Counted from the stretch's first letter, positions 12,706 through 18,450 are shown. The stretch: DNA of 32,423 nt from Enterococcus nangangensis (GCF_005405245.1 NZ_BJDR01000025.1:1-32423); one strand, 5' to 3'. The notes: generated by a model from the letters alone, not told the origin. A program made the numbers and translations.

Positions 12706-12721
12706 AAGGAGTAAGATTTTC

Positions 12722-12901
12722 ATGAACACAGAGACGATTCGTTACATTTTAATCAGCGTCATTAAAATCTTGTTGGTGATTTTAGGCATGATTTTCCTTT
12801 TTATTATCGGAACAGCGATTGGCTATGGCTTGATTGGTAACGGCAATACCGCCGACGTGTTTGATGGCGAAATTTGGCAACACATCTTTAGTTTCTTTTA
12901 A
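12722..12901 (+). CDS. EpuA-type small membrane protein (labelled DNA-directed RNA polymerase subunit beta family)
   Basis: This 59-residue protein has one strong membrane helix (about residues 8-36, rich in Ile, Leu and Phe) followed by a short external segment ending GEIWQHIFSFF. Size, position directly downstream of murA, and the IGYGLIG...DVF...IWQHIF pattern match the EpuA family of Lactobacillales. Databases often name that family after RNA polymerase beta subunit, although it is not a core subunit; its role is not settled. ATG 12722 has AAAAGGAG (12704-12711) about 10 nt upstream. A longer ORF in the same frame would begin inside murA and is not credible. A strong terminator follows. 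Confidence 0.8.
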   Translation: MNTETIRYILISVIKILLVILGMIFLFIIGTAIGYGLIGNGNTADVFDGEIWQHIFSFF

Positions 12902-12913
12902 AAAAACGAATTT

Positions 12914-12959
12914 GCTACCATGTTTTAGGGCGCAGCCTTAAAATATGGTAGCTTTTTTT
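12914..12959 (+). terminator. strong terminator after the murA unit
   Basis: GCTACCAT (12914-12921) pairs with ATGGTAGC (12945-12952). The stem continues inwards through TTTTA/TAAAA and GG/CC pairs, about 16 bp in all with a small loop, then seven T residues (12953-12959). Confidence 0.92.
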
Positions 12960-13000
12960 CTTTCTTTAGGGCTAGACCTGATAAAAAAGCCTTTGCATCT

Positions 13001-13029
13001 TCGACTTAATTGTAATCAAAGTGTAAAAT
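13001..13029 (+). promoter_or_regulatory. promoter with a perfect WalR (YycF) box upstream of the 3D-domain gene
   Basis: A direct repeat TGTAAT-N5-TGTAAA at 13011-13027 fits the published WalR consensus TGTWAH-N5-TGTWAH exactly. A possible promoter, TCGACT (13001-13006) and TAAAAT (13024-13029) with 17-nt spacing, overlaps it. If that is the real promoter, the box lies over the spacer and -10, which would fit repression; activation would need a start site further downstream, and none is clear. WalRK controls cell-wall hydrolases, including the 3D-domain protein YocH in B. subtilis, so the context fits. Confidence 0.65.
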
Positions 13030-13090
13030 AGCGTTGTTTTTCTTCAAAGATTCGCAGAAATATTTCAAAAAAATATTCTTCAACGTGAAA

Positions 13091-13290
13091 AAACGATATT
13101 TATAACTAGTAATCTATTTTAAAGACTATCGTTTAAGCGAGAGTATACGTTTAAATAACGTATTACTAAAGTTACGCTAGAGTTACAAAAGAGGGGAACG
13201 TAGATTTGCCTGTAAAAAAGGTTTAAATGATCGGTAACCTACCGCCAGGTGTTCCATGCTAAGATAAGCCTTGTCAAAAACAAGGAGGAA
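13091..13290 (+). promoter_or_regulatory. long structured 5' leader of the 3D-domain gene
   Basis: No gene lies here. Visible dyads are AAACGATA/TATCGTTT (13091-13098, 13127-13134) and ATACGTT/AACGTAT (13145-13151, 13157-13163). A nested set follows: GGAAC/GTTCC (13195-13199, 13251-13255), CCTG/CAGG (13209-13212, 13246-13249) and CGGTA/TACCG (13232-13236, 13240-13244). Finally CCTTGT/ACAAGG (13269-13274, 13280-13285) would bury part of the Shine-Dalgarno AAGGAGG at 13282-13288. The arrangement suggests post-transcriptional control; it does not match a riboswitch class I can name. Confidence 0.5.
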
Positions 13291-13300
13291 CGAACACCAT

Positions 13301-13984
13301 ATGAAAAAAGCAACATTACCCATGTTAATGATGGGGGTATTACTTGCCGTGGGACATGCCTTTCCGGTTTATGCAGAATCTTTTACAAGCGATGAAAAAC
13401 AAGTTCAGTCATTAACGGTAGTGGATACCGATGACTCTGCAAATACATTAGGTACACAATTAGTTGCCAGTGTTTCTGAAAGCACGGCCTTAAAAACTAT
13501 TCAAGCAGATATTGCGGCAAAAGAAAAAGCCGCTGCTGAAAAAGCAGCAAAAGAAAAAGCAGCCGCCGAAGCTGCAGCTAAAAAAGCGGCGGAAGAAAAA
13601 GCAGCTGCCGAAGCCAAAGCACAAGCAGAAAAAGAAGCGGCGGAAGAAGCAGCCAAACAAGAAGCTGCTGCTAGTTCCAGTAGCTCAGTAAGTGGTGAAG
13701 TTATGTATATGGAATCCACTGCTTATTCTTGCAACGAAGGCTCTATTGGCGGTGGATATGTCACTGCATTAGGTCAAAATTTACAAACAAATCCGATGGC
13801 TGTGGCAGTAGATCCTAACGTTATTCCTTTAGGGACACGCCTTTATGTTGAAGGTTACGGCGAAGCAATTGCTTCTGACACCGGCGGGGCCATCAAGGGT
13901 AATATCATTGATGTCCATTTTTCAGACCCTAGTCAACTTAGTGCTTGGGGACGACGGACAGTTAAAGTTACTATCTTAAGTTAA
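13301..13984 (+). CDS. secreted 3D-domain cell-wall protein (YocH/Sps-like)
   Basis: The 227-residue product has a signal peptide (residues 1-25, probable cleavage after VYA), a linker, an Ala/Lys/Glu-rich coiled-coil repeat (about residues 68-126), a Ser-rich hinge, and a C-terminal 3D domain (about 135-227). The three conserved aspartates that name the domain are seen: Asp171 (AVDPN), Asp193 (SDTGGAIKG) and Asp204 (IIDVHF). The 3D fold is related to MltA lytic transglycosylase, so a peptidoglycan-cleaving role outside the membrane is likely. It lacks the LysM domains of YocH; the coiled coil may replace them. The start is ATG 13301, which begins the signal peptide. The in-frame TTG at 13271 is rejected. 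A WalR box and a structured leader precede it. Confidence 0.88.
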   Translation: MKKATLPMLMMGVLLAVGHAFPVYAESFTSDEKQVQSLTVVDTDDSANTLGTQLVASVSESTALKTIQADIAAKEKAAAEKAAKEKAAAEAAAKKAAEEKAAAEAKAQAEKEAAEEAAKQEAAASSSSSVSGEVMYMESTAYSCNEGSIGGGYVTALGQNLQTNPMAVAVDPNVIPLGTRLYVEGYGEAIASDTGGAIKGNIIDVHFSDPSQLSAWGRRTVKVTILS

Positions 13985-13997
13985 ATAAATCTTTCGG

Positions 13998-14027
13998 CAA
14001 GCTTCAGAGATGAAGCTTGTTTTTTTT
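13998..14027 (+). terminator. strong terminator after the 3D-domain gene
   Basis: A perfect 9-bp stem (CAAGCTTCA at 13998-14006 with TGAAGCTTG at 14011-14019), a GAGA tetraloop and eight T residues. Confidence 0.93.
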
Positions 14028-14046
14028 AGTCAAAAAAGTGTATAGT
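14017..14046 (+). promoter_or_regulatory. possible yidD promoter
   Basis: TTGTTT (14017-14022) and TATAGT (14041-14046) have 18-nt spacing. The -35 overlaps the T tract of the preceding terminator. The predicted start is about 20 nt before the ribosome binding site. Confidence 0.5.
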
Positions 14047-14072
14047 AGTTCTGAGTAAAAGGAGGGAAGTAC

Positions 14073-14363
14073 GTGAAAAAATTTTTAATTTGGTTAGTGC
14101 GAGGCTATCAACGCTTTATTTCCCCACTATTTCCCCCTAGTTGCCGTTATTATCCTACTTGCTCCCAATACATGATTGATGCTTTACGCACTCACGGCGC
14201 TTTTAAGGGCTTTTTAATGGGGGTCGCGCGGATTCTCCGCTGTCATCCTTTCGTTCCAGGAGGGATTGATTACGTCCCCTTAACCTTTAGTTTGCGTCGC
14301 AATCCTGATAAAGAATACCATGGCCCCTACACTTATCGCCGTCATCCACAAAAGCCTTCATAA
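14073..14363 (+). CDS. yidD: YidD, membrane protein insertion efficiency factor
   Basis: YidD is a small membrane-associated protein thought to help YidC/Sec insert membrane proteins. The 96-residue product carries the family signature: [19 protein letters not shown] around residues 26-44, then [20 protein letters not shown] around residues 50-69. It begins with an amphipathic segment ([19 protein letters not shown]). Start is GTG 14073 with AAAAGGAGGG 5-10 nt upstream. In many bacteria yidD lies in the rnpA-yidC cluster; here it is detached, which is common in enterococci and streptococci. Confidence 0.94.
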   Translation: MKKFLIWLVRGYQRFISPLFPPSCRYYPTCSQYMIDALRTHGAFKGFLMGVARILRCHPFVPGGIDYVPLTFSLRRNPDKEYHGPYTYRRHPQKPS

Positions 14364-14398
14364 AATAAAGAGGCTGCGTGTACCAAAAGTTATTTCTT

Positions 14399-14407
14399 TG
14401 TTACAAT
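14399..14407 (+). promoter_or_regulatory. extended -10 promoter of the ROK kinase gene
   Basis: TGT-TACAAT (14399-14407) is a good extended -10 element with no convincing -35. The predicted start is near 14414, just ahead of the GGGGAGGA ribosome binding site. Confidence 0.45.
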
Positions 14408-14436
14408 AAAAGAAAAGCTTGGGGAGGAATAAAGGC

Positions 14437-15315
14437 ATGTTGTTAGTTTTTGATTGGGGCGGTTCTGCTGTGAAGTATGGGTTGTGGGATGGCGCGCAAC
14501 TGAGTCACCAACAACAATTTAAAACCCCCAGTACTTTTGCAGCATTAAAAGAAAAAATGCAGGCGATTCAAGAGGAACTTGCCACTTATGGGTTAACAGG
14601 GGTTAGTATCTCGGCTCCAGGTGCCGTCGACGTACCTGCCAGACGTATTCTTGGCATCTCGGCTATTCCTTATATTCATAATTTCGATATTTTTACGGAA
14701 CTAGAAGAGTTGTTTCAATTGCCTTTGACGATTGAAAATGATGCCAATTGTGCGGGTCTCGCCGAAGTGTATCAGGGGGTAGCCAAAGACAAAAAAGAAG
14801 TGCTCTTTGTAGTGGTGGGTTCCGGTGTGGGGGGCGCCGTTTTTCATGAAGGAAGACTGTTAAAAGGAGCCCATTTATTCGGTGGCGAATTTGGCTTAAT
14901 GCTCTTAGATGGTGTGCACTCTTTATCTAACCTGGGTACGGCAGTGGCGATGGCCAACCGCTATTGCGATGTACAACAAGTGCCACGCGATACTTATAGC
15001 GGCAAAGACGTCTTTGCCTTAGCTGAAAAAGGTGATGTGGCAGCTAAGCTGGAAGTAGAAAACTTTTATAATTACTTAGCCCAAGGACTGTACAATTTAC
15101 AGTTCACCTTGGATCCAGAAATGATAGTCATTGGTGGGGGCGTTTCAGCATTACCTGGTTTAGCCGAAGAATTAGAAAAACGCGTCTTGAGTTACTTAGC
15201 TAAATTTGGAGTTAAAGATTTTACCCCACAAGTTGTGCCTTGCCAATTTCGGAACGATGCCAACTTAATCGGGGCAGCAGTGAATTTTCAATTAAATGAT
15301 TTACAGGAAAAATAA
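14437..15315 (+). CDS. ROK-family sugar kinase
   Basis: ROK kinases phosphorylate sugars such as glucose, N-acetylmannosamine or beta-glucosides using ATP. The 292-residue product has the phosphate-1 motif FDWGGSAVKYG (residues 5-15), SAPGAVD, the catalytic-base motif ENDANCAGLAE (Asp102 likely base), the GVGGAVFHEGRLLKG loop, and the adenosine motif VIGGGVS. It lacks the CxCGxxGCxE zinc cluster found in glucokinases and ROK repressors, and the usual GE.GH appears as GGEFGLM. That places it nearer BglK-like members, but the substrate cannot be read from sequence. The start is ATG 14437, 8 nt after GGGGAGGA; a longer form from TTG 14419 would begin within the ribosome binding site. The DUF2969 gene follows after 15 nt. 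Confidence 0.85.
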   Translation: MLLVFDWGGSAVKYGLWDGAQLSHQQQFKTPSTFAALKEKMQAIQEELATYGLTGVSISAPGAVDVPARRILGISAIPYIHNFDIFTELEELFQLPLTIENDANCAGLAEVYQGVAKDKKEVLFVVVGSGVGGAVFHEGRLLKGAHLFGGEFGLMLLDGVHSLSNLGTAVAMANRYCDVQQVPRDTYSGKDVFALAEKGDVAAKLEVENFYNYLAQGLYNLQFTLDPEMIVIGGGVSALPGLAEELEKRVLSYLAKFGVKDFTPQVVPCQFRNDANLIGAAVNFQLNDLQEK

Positions 15316-15330
15316 AGGAGTTCGTTAGTC

Positions 15331-15561
15331 ATGAGTAAGAAGAACAAAGATATTCCCGTTGAAGTACAAGAAGTCCAAAAAAATTATCAAGGACAAAGCG
15401 TTACTGCCCAAGCCTTGATTATTGCAAAAAAGGAAATTGGCTACTTAGTTCCGCAAAGTAAAGGCTGGCTAGCCGTTTTACCTGAAGGGGCACCTCAAAG
15501 CGTAAAAACCGAAGATGAAGGCTACGATTTACTGATTCGTGCTTGGAATTTGCACGAGTAA
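15331..15561 (+). CDS. DUF2969 family protein
   Basis: A 76-residue soluble, mixed-charge protein without signal or membrane segment, beginning MSKKNKDIPVEV. Size, the KEIGYLV...GWLAVLP core and the ending DLLIRAWNLHE are consistent with DUF2969, a Lactobacillales-restricted family of unknown function. ATG 15331 follows AAAGGAG. It probably shares the ROK kinase transcript, since the kinase stop is only 15 nt upstream. I see no catalytic motif. Confidence 0.7.
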   Translation: MSKKNKDIPVEVQEVQKNYQGQSVTAQALIIAKKEIGYLVPQSKGWLAVLPEGAPQSVKTEDEGYDLLIRAWNLHE

Positions 15562-15587
15562 TTTTTAAATTTTTTTGATAAAAGGAC

Positions 15588-15642
15588 TTGCAAAGTCTGG
15601 CAAAGTTCGTTATATTAATTAAGTCAGGTTTTTCACCTGACT
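15588..15642 (+). promoter_or_regulatory. tRNA promoter with leader hairpin
   Basis: TTGCAA (15588-15593) and TATATT (15611-15616) have 17-nt spacing. The predicted start near 15622 coincides with a perfect 8-bp hairpin (AGTCAGGT at 15622-15629, ACCTGACT at 15635-15642) that would form the 5' leader removed by RNase P from tRNA-Tyr. Confidence 0.75.
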
Positions 15643-15645
15643 CTT

Positions 15646-15726
15646 GGAGGAGTAGCGAAGTGGCTAAACGCGACGGACTGTAAATCCGTTCCTTAGGGTT
15701 CAGTGGTTCGAATCCACTCTCCTCCA
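15646..15726 (+). tRNA. tRNA-Tyr (anticodon GTA)
   Basis: The 7-bp acceptor stem is GGAGGAG (15646-15652) with CTCCTCC (15719-15725) and discriminator A. The anticodon loop CTGTAAA holds GTA at 15680-15682. The long variable arm gives an 81-nt class II tRNA, as expected for bacterial tRNA-Tyr. The T-loop is GGTTCGAATCC. The 3' CCA is not encoded. Confidence 0.96.
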
Positions 15727-15731
15727 TATCT

Positions 15732-15803
15732 TGGGGTATAGCCAAGCGGTAAGGCAAGGGACTTTGACTCCCTCATGCGTTGGTTCGAATCCAGCTACCC
15801 CAG
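15732..15803 (+). tRNA. tRNA-Gln (anticodon TTG)
   Basis: Acceptor TGGGGTA (15732-15738) pairs with TACCCCA (15796-15802), and the discriminator is G. The anticodon loop CTTTGAC holds TTG at 15764-15766. The T-loop is GGTTCGAATCC. Length is 72 nt with no encoded CCA. It lies 5 nt after tRNA-Tyr and is co-transcribed with it. Confidence 0.96.
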
Positions 15804-15808
15804 TTTTT

Positions 15809-15838
15809 CAGCATCCAGTCCATGGGTGCTGTTTTTTT
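15809..15838 (+). terminator. terminator of the tRNA-Tyr/tRNA-Gln unit
   Basis: CAGCATCC (15809-15816) pairs with GGGTGCTG (15824-15831) including one T-G pair, followed by seven T residues. Confidence 0.9.
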
Positions 15839-15858
15839 ATAGAAAGGGGACTATGAAG

Positions 15859-16032
15859 ATGTTATTGAAAAAGCTAAAAGAAACACTACGCCAAGAAACT
15901 GAACGGGTTTACGATGCCACCAAAAACAAAGAAGTTGATGCTTGGGTTAACATTGGACCGAAAATTTCCCACGGTGTAAAAGTGAAGCGTGCTACACGCC
16001 AAAATATTAAATGGCGCTCCAAAAATTATTAA
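15859..16032 (+). CDS. small basic protein of unknown function
   Basis: I do not recognise this gene. From ATG 15859 it encodes 57 residues, strongly basic, with a predicted N-terminal amphipathic helix (KKLKETLRQETERVYDATKN), a central hydrophobic stretch (VDAWVNIGP) and a basic end (KVKRATRQNIKWRSKNY). There is no signal peptide, membrane helix or cysteine. AGGGG (15845-15849) lies 9 nt before ATG 15859; an in-frame ATG at 15853 is only 3 nt from it, so I prefer 15859. The gene sits between the tRNA terminator and an attenuator-like hairpin, apparently a single-gene unit, although no promoter of its own stands out. Confidence 0.55.
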   Translation: MLLKKLKETLRQETERVYDATKNKEVDAWVNIGPKISHGVKVKRATRQNIKWRSKNY

Positions 16033-16052
16033 TGTGTGAAAAATTGCAATAA

Positions 16053-16114
16053 GCCAATTTTAACGGTAGGACAATGTGTCCATTTGCTAGGCCAAAATTG
16101 GTCTAGCATTTTTT
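16053..16114 (+). terminator. terminator with a competing upstream pairing (attenuator-like)
   Basis: The terminator stem is TGCTAG (16085-16090) with CTAGCA (16103-16108), continued inwards by CCA/TGG, with T residues to 16114. GCCAATTTT (16053-16061) can instead pair with AAAATTGGT (16094-16102), enclosing a GGACA/TGTCC hairpin (16069-16081) and breaking the terminator. It could be a plain terminator for the small upstream gene or an attenuator ahead of gntR. Confidence 0.6.
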
Positions 16115-16152
16115 ATTTGCTAGTAGAATAAAACTAGACGAAACCAAGGATT

Positions 16153-16176
16153 TGGTGTAAATTTGGGTGTAGACCA
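16153..16176 (+). promoter_or_regulatory. GntR/NagR (dre-like) operator repeats upstream of gntR
   Basis: GGGTGTAGACCA (16165-16176) matches the DasR/NagR consensus TGGTCTAGACCA at 10 of 12 positions. A weaker copy, TGGTGTAAATTT (16153-16164), matches at 7 of 12, and the GGTGTA cores are 12 bp apart. They lie 25-48 bp before the gntR start, where autoregulation would be expected. Confidence 0.5.
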
Positions 16177-16200
16177 GTTCTGCTTAAAGGAGGAATACAG

Positions 16201-16908
16201 ATGGCTAAAGGTACTGTACCTGTTTATATCCAAATTCATGATCAAATTAAAAATGAAATTCAACAAGGCCGTTGGCAAGTAGGGGACCGGCTCCCTTCTG
16301 AACGAGAATTAAGCGTGAAATTTAAGGTTTCCCGGATGACTTTACGGCAAGCGATTCAAACCTTAGCGGATGAAGGAATCTTGGAACGGAAAATTGGCTC
16401 GGGAACTTATGTGGCCTCAGAAAAAGTCCAAGAAAAAATGAGCGGAACGACTAGTTTTACAGAGATTATGTTGTCCCAACAAAAAAGTCCTTCCAGTAAA
16501 ACCATCGCGTATTACTTTACGACCCCTAGCTCTTCGGAGATGGATCGCTTAAAACTTGCAGAAAATGAAAATATTTTGCGGATGGAACGGATTCGTTACG
16601 CAGACGGGGTGCCGATTTGTTTTGAAGTTGCAGCGATTCCGGCTAAATTAATTGAAGGTTATAGTAAAAATGAAGTGAGTCAATCCTTTTACCAAACCCT
16701 TGCCAATCACGGTTATGAAGTAGGCCATGCGGAACAAACGATTTCGGCCACTTTAGCAGCTGAACAAATTGCCGAGTATTTAGAAATGAAACGTGGCGAT
16801 GCCATTTTACGCTTACGCCAGATTTCTTATTTTGCCGATGGTACACCTTTTGAATATGTACGGACGCAATATGCCGGAAATCGTTTTGAATTTTTCTTAG
16901 AAAAATAA
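16201..16908 (+). CDS. GntR-family regulator, HutC subfamily with UTRA domain (NagR/YvoA-like)
   Basis: A 235-residue transcription factor. Residues 1-75 form a GntR winged helix-turn-helix with the signature PSERELSVKFKVSRMTLRQA followed by IQTLADEGILERKIGSGTYV. Residues about 95-232 form a UTRA effector-binding domain (TSFTEIMLSQQ, RMERIRYADGVPICFE, LRLRQISYFADGTPFEYV, YAGNRFEFF). The pattern is closest to NagR/YvoA-type regulators, which sense amino-sugar phosphates, but the effector cannot be fixed from sequence; no nag genes lie nearby. ATG 16201 has AAAGGAGGA 6-7 nt upstream. Operator-like repeats just upstream suggest autorepression. Confidence 0.88.
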   Translation: MAKGTVPVYIQIHDQIKNEIQQGRWQVGDRLPSERELSVKFKVSRMTLRQAIQTLADEGILERKIGSGTYVASEKVQEKMSGTTSFTEIMLSQQKSPSSKTIAYYFTTPSSSEMDRLKLAENENILRMERIRYADGVPICFEVAAIPAKLIEGYSKNEVSQSFYQTLANHGYEVGHAEQTISATLAAEQIAEYLEMKRGDAILRLRQISYFADGTPFEYVRTQYAGNRFEFFLEK

Positions 16909-16909
16909 A

Positions 16910-16944
16910 AAAAGAGCGGGAGAAAAATTTTCTCCTGCTCTTTT
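16910..16944. terminator. bidirectional terminator between gntR and yigZ
   Basis: AAAAGAGC (16910-16917) pairs with GCTCTTTT (16937-16944), and GGAGAAAA pairs with TTTTCTCC inside. A and T runs at the two ends let it act for both convergent genes. Confidence 0.85.
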
Positions 16945-16960
16945 CACATAAACGCTGCAG

Positions 16961-17608
16961 TTACAACCTCTCGTCAATTGGAACTTCAACATAACGGGTA
17001 TCTAGCGCTGCGACGGGGACACTGCCTTGTAAAAGCTCCGTAATCTCGGCGGTGAATTGCGGGACCTCATGAACTTTCACTTGAATAATCATGGTTACTT
17101 TATCAGTGTAGGCCGTCTCAGTTAAAAGATATTGCGGATGTGTGGTTAAAAAGTAGTCTAGGTTTCCTTGTTGGGCATAATCTAAGACGAGTTGACATCC
17201 TTGATAAAGTTCGCCTTTGACTATGCCGATAGCGGCAAGACCTTCTTGCAAACTACCGCTATAAGCTCGCACCAAGCCCCCTGTTCCTAACTTAGTGCCG
17301 CCAAAGTAACGAGTGACAACGGCCACGAGATTAATCAATTCTTTTTTTTGTAAAATATCCAGCATGGGAGGACCTGCTGTGCCACTAGGCTCGCCGTCAT
17401 CAGAGAAGCGCAGCGTTTGAGGTGTGGTGGCTAAGACATACGCAAAGCAATGATGGTTCGCTTTATAGTGGGTCTTTTTAATTTGTTGGATGAAAGCTTG
17501 GGCTTCTTCTTCGGTGGTGACGCGCTTTAAATCACAAATAAAACGCGACTTTTTAATGATGATTTCGTTACTTCCATCCTCTTTAATAGTATAATAAGAG
17601 TTAAGCAT
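16961..17608 (-). CDS. yigZ: YigZ/IMPACT family protein
   Basis: A 215-residue cytoplasmic protein of the IMPACT/YigZ family, which has an N-terminal UPF0029 domain and a C-terminal ribosomal-S5-like domain. Visible signatures are KKTHYKANHHCFAYV, RFSDDGEPSGTAGPPML (about residues 68-84) and the RYFGGTKLGTGGLVRAYSGS motif (about 102-121). The molecular role is not settled; eukaryotic IMPACT affects translation control. It is the only gene in the window on the minus strand. The start at 17608 has AAAGGAG six nt upstream on that strand. It is convergent with gntR and shares its terminator. Confidence 0.93.
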   Translation of the reverse strand: MLNSYYTIKEDGSNEIIIKKSRFICDLKRVTTEEEAQAFIQQIKKTHYKANHHCFAYVLATTPQTLRFSDDGEPSGTAGPPMLDILQKKELINLVAVVTRYFGGTKLGTGGLVRAYSGSLQEGLAAIGIVKGELYQGCQLVLDYAQQGNLDYFLTTHPQYLLTETAYTDKVTMIIQVKVHEVPQFTAEITELLQGSVPVAALDTRYVEVPIDERL

Positions 17609-17643
17609 AACAAGCTCCTTTGGCTTTCTTCCTTTTAAGTATC

Positions 17644-17671
17644 AGTATAGAGGATTTCTTAAAAAATACAA
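17644..17671 (-). promoter_or_regulatory. yigZ promoter
   Basis: On the minus strand, TTGTAT (17671-17666) and TATACT (17649-17644) have 16-nt spacing. The predicted start is about 30 nt before the yigZ start codon. Confidence 0.6.
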
Positions 17672-17690
17672 CGGCAAAGTAGGTGGCAGG

Positions 17691-17993
17691 ATGAAACGGG
17701 AGAAAAAATATGATGGCCTCACCCGCTATTTAAAGCAAAATGGTGGCACACAAGTAACCTTAACCTTTACACAATTTGATGAGTTGCTTTTTCCAGCCTC
17801 AGGTTTACCCAAGACTGCCCGCACCTTACCTGAGTGGTGGGCCAATGATTACTTGCATCCGGAAAATGGTGCTTATGGTTGGCTGAATGCCCACTACGAG
17901 GTGGTGGTGGTGAATTTGTCCAAAGAGTTCATCGTCTTTAAGAAACTTTTTAAAGAAAATGTTTGGCGAGAAGGAAAAGAATTATTTAGCTAG
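17691..17993 (+). CDS. small uncharacterised protein, DUF7662-like domain
   Basis: A 100-residue soluble protein without signal or membrane segment. The order KYDGLTRYL, VTLTFTQFDELL, LPKTARTLPEWWAND, YGWLNAHYEVV and FIVFKKL matches the pattern KYDPL-YL / LTF-EIE-II / LP-SAR-AWW-N / WL-AGW-V / V-F-R that I recall for the small DUF7662 domain, whose function is unknown. The family assignment is from memory and moderate. ATG 17691 has AGGTGG 4 nt upstream. It is divergent from yigZ (82 bp apart) and is followed by the EIIB gene with its own promoter. The tryptophan-rich core (WW, W) suggests a compact ligand- or nucleic-acid-binding fold, but that is a guess. Confidence 0.6.
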   Translation: MKREKKYDGLTRYLKQNGGTQVTLTFTQFDELLFPASGLPKTARTLPEWWANDYLHPENGAYGWLNAHYEVVVVNLSKEFIVFKKLFKENVWREGKELFS

Positions 17994-18015
17994 CGCTTGT
18001 TGACAATTCCATTGT

Positions 18016-18043
18016 TTGACAGTCCTACTTTAAGGTCTATAAT
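18016..18043 (+). promoter_or_regulatory. full-consensus sigma-A promoter of the EIIB gene
   Basis: TTGACA (18016-18021) and TATAAT (18038-18043), both perfect, have 16-nt spacing. A second TTGACA lies at 18000-18005, and ACAAT/ATTGT (18003-18007, 18011-18015) forms a small dyad just upstream of the -35. Confidence 0.88.
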
Positions 18044-18082
18044 CAGAGTTGTAGCGAAAATAAAACAAGGGAGAGACGAATC

Positions 18083-18400
18083 ATGGCGAAAAAAACCATT
18101 ATGTTAGTTTGTTCAGCCGGAATGTCTACCAGTTTATTAGTAAGTAAAATGCAAAAAGCAGCAGTTGCTCGCGATTATGATGCGGATATTTTTGCTATCG
18201 CATCTTCTGAAGTGGATAATAAATTGGCGGAAAAAAACGTGGATGTGGTCTTGTTAGGGCCGCAAGTACGCTTTTTAAAAGATGATTTTGCCAAGAAGAC
18301 GGCGCCTAAAGGAATCGCTTTAGATGTCATCAATATGGCAGATTACGGCATGATGAATGGTGAAAAAGTATTGGATCAAGCAGTATCTTTAATGAAATAA
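18083..18400 (+). CDS. PTS EIIB component, lactose/cellobiose (CelA/LicB) type
   Basis: Cytoplasmic phosphotransferase IIB domain of 105 residues that passes phosphate from EIIA to a sugar bound at EIIC. Cys10 in MLVCSAGMSTSLLVSKM is the phosphorylated residue and begins the P-loop-like motif. The rest fits the family (DVVLLGPQVRFLKDD, then DVINMADYGMMNG). No EIIA or EIIC gene is adjacent: comFA follows after a terminator and the upstream gene is unrelated. It is therefore a stand-alone subunit, driven by a consensus promoter, that must work with components encoded elsewhere or act as a signalling subunit. The sugar cannot be inferred. Confidence 0.9.
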   Translation: MAKKTIMLVCSAGMSTSLLVSKMQKAAVARDYDADIFAIASSEVDNKLAEKNVDVVLLGPQVRFLKDDFAKKTAPKGIALDVINMADYGMMNGEKVLDQAVSLMK

Positions 18401-18417
18401 AATAAATCTCAACTAAG

Positions 18418-18450
18418 GACCTACGACGGTGTGCTGTCGTGGGTCTTTTT
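18418..18450 (+). terminator. terminator after the EIIB gene
   Basis: GACC-T-ACGAC (18418-18427) pairs with GTCGT-G-GGTC (18436-18445) around an 8-nt loop, followed by five T residues. Confidence 0.88.

Noticed and set aside
13170-13290. c-di-AMP (ydaO) riboswitch in the 3D-domain leader
   Set aside because: GAGGGGAACG is suggestive, but the other conserved blocks (such as GGGGU-AAU and the downstream AGGGA block) are missing, so I did not name the class.
13502-13677. Ala/Lys/Glu codon repeats as a tandem DNA repeat or CRISPR-like array
   Set aside because: The repeats are irregular at DNA level and encode a coiled coil in frame; there are no spacers.
15419-15757. Minus-strand ORF crossing the tRNA genes
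   Set aside because: It runs through tRNA-Tyr and part of tRNA-Gln; a real protein gene here is not credible.
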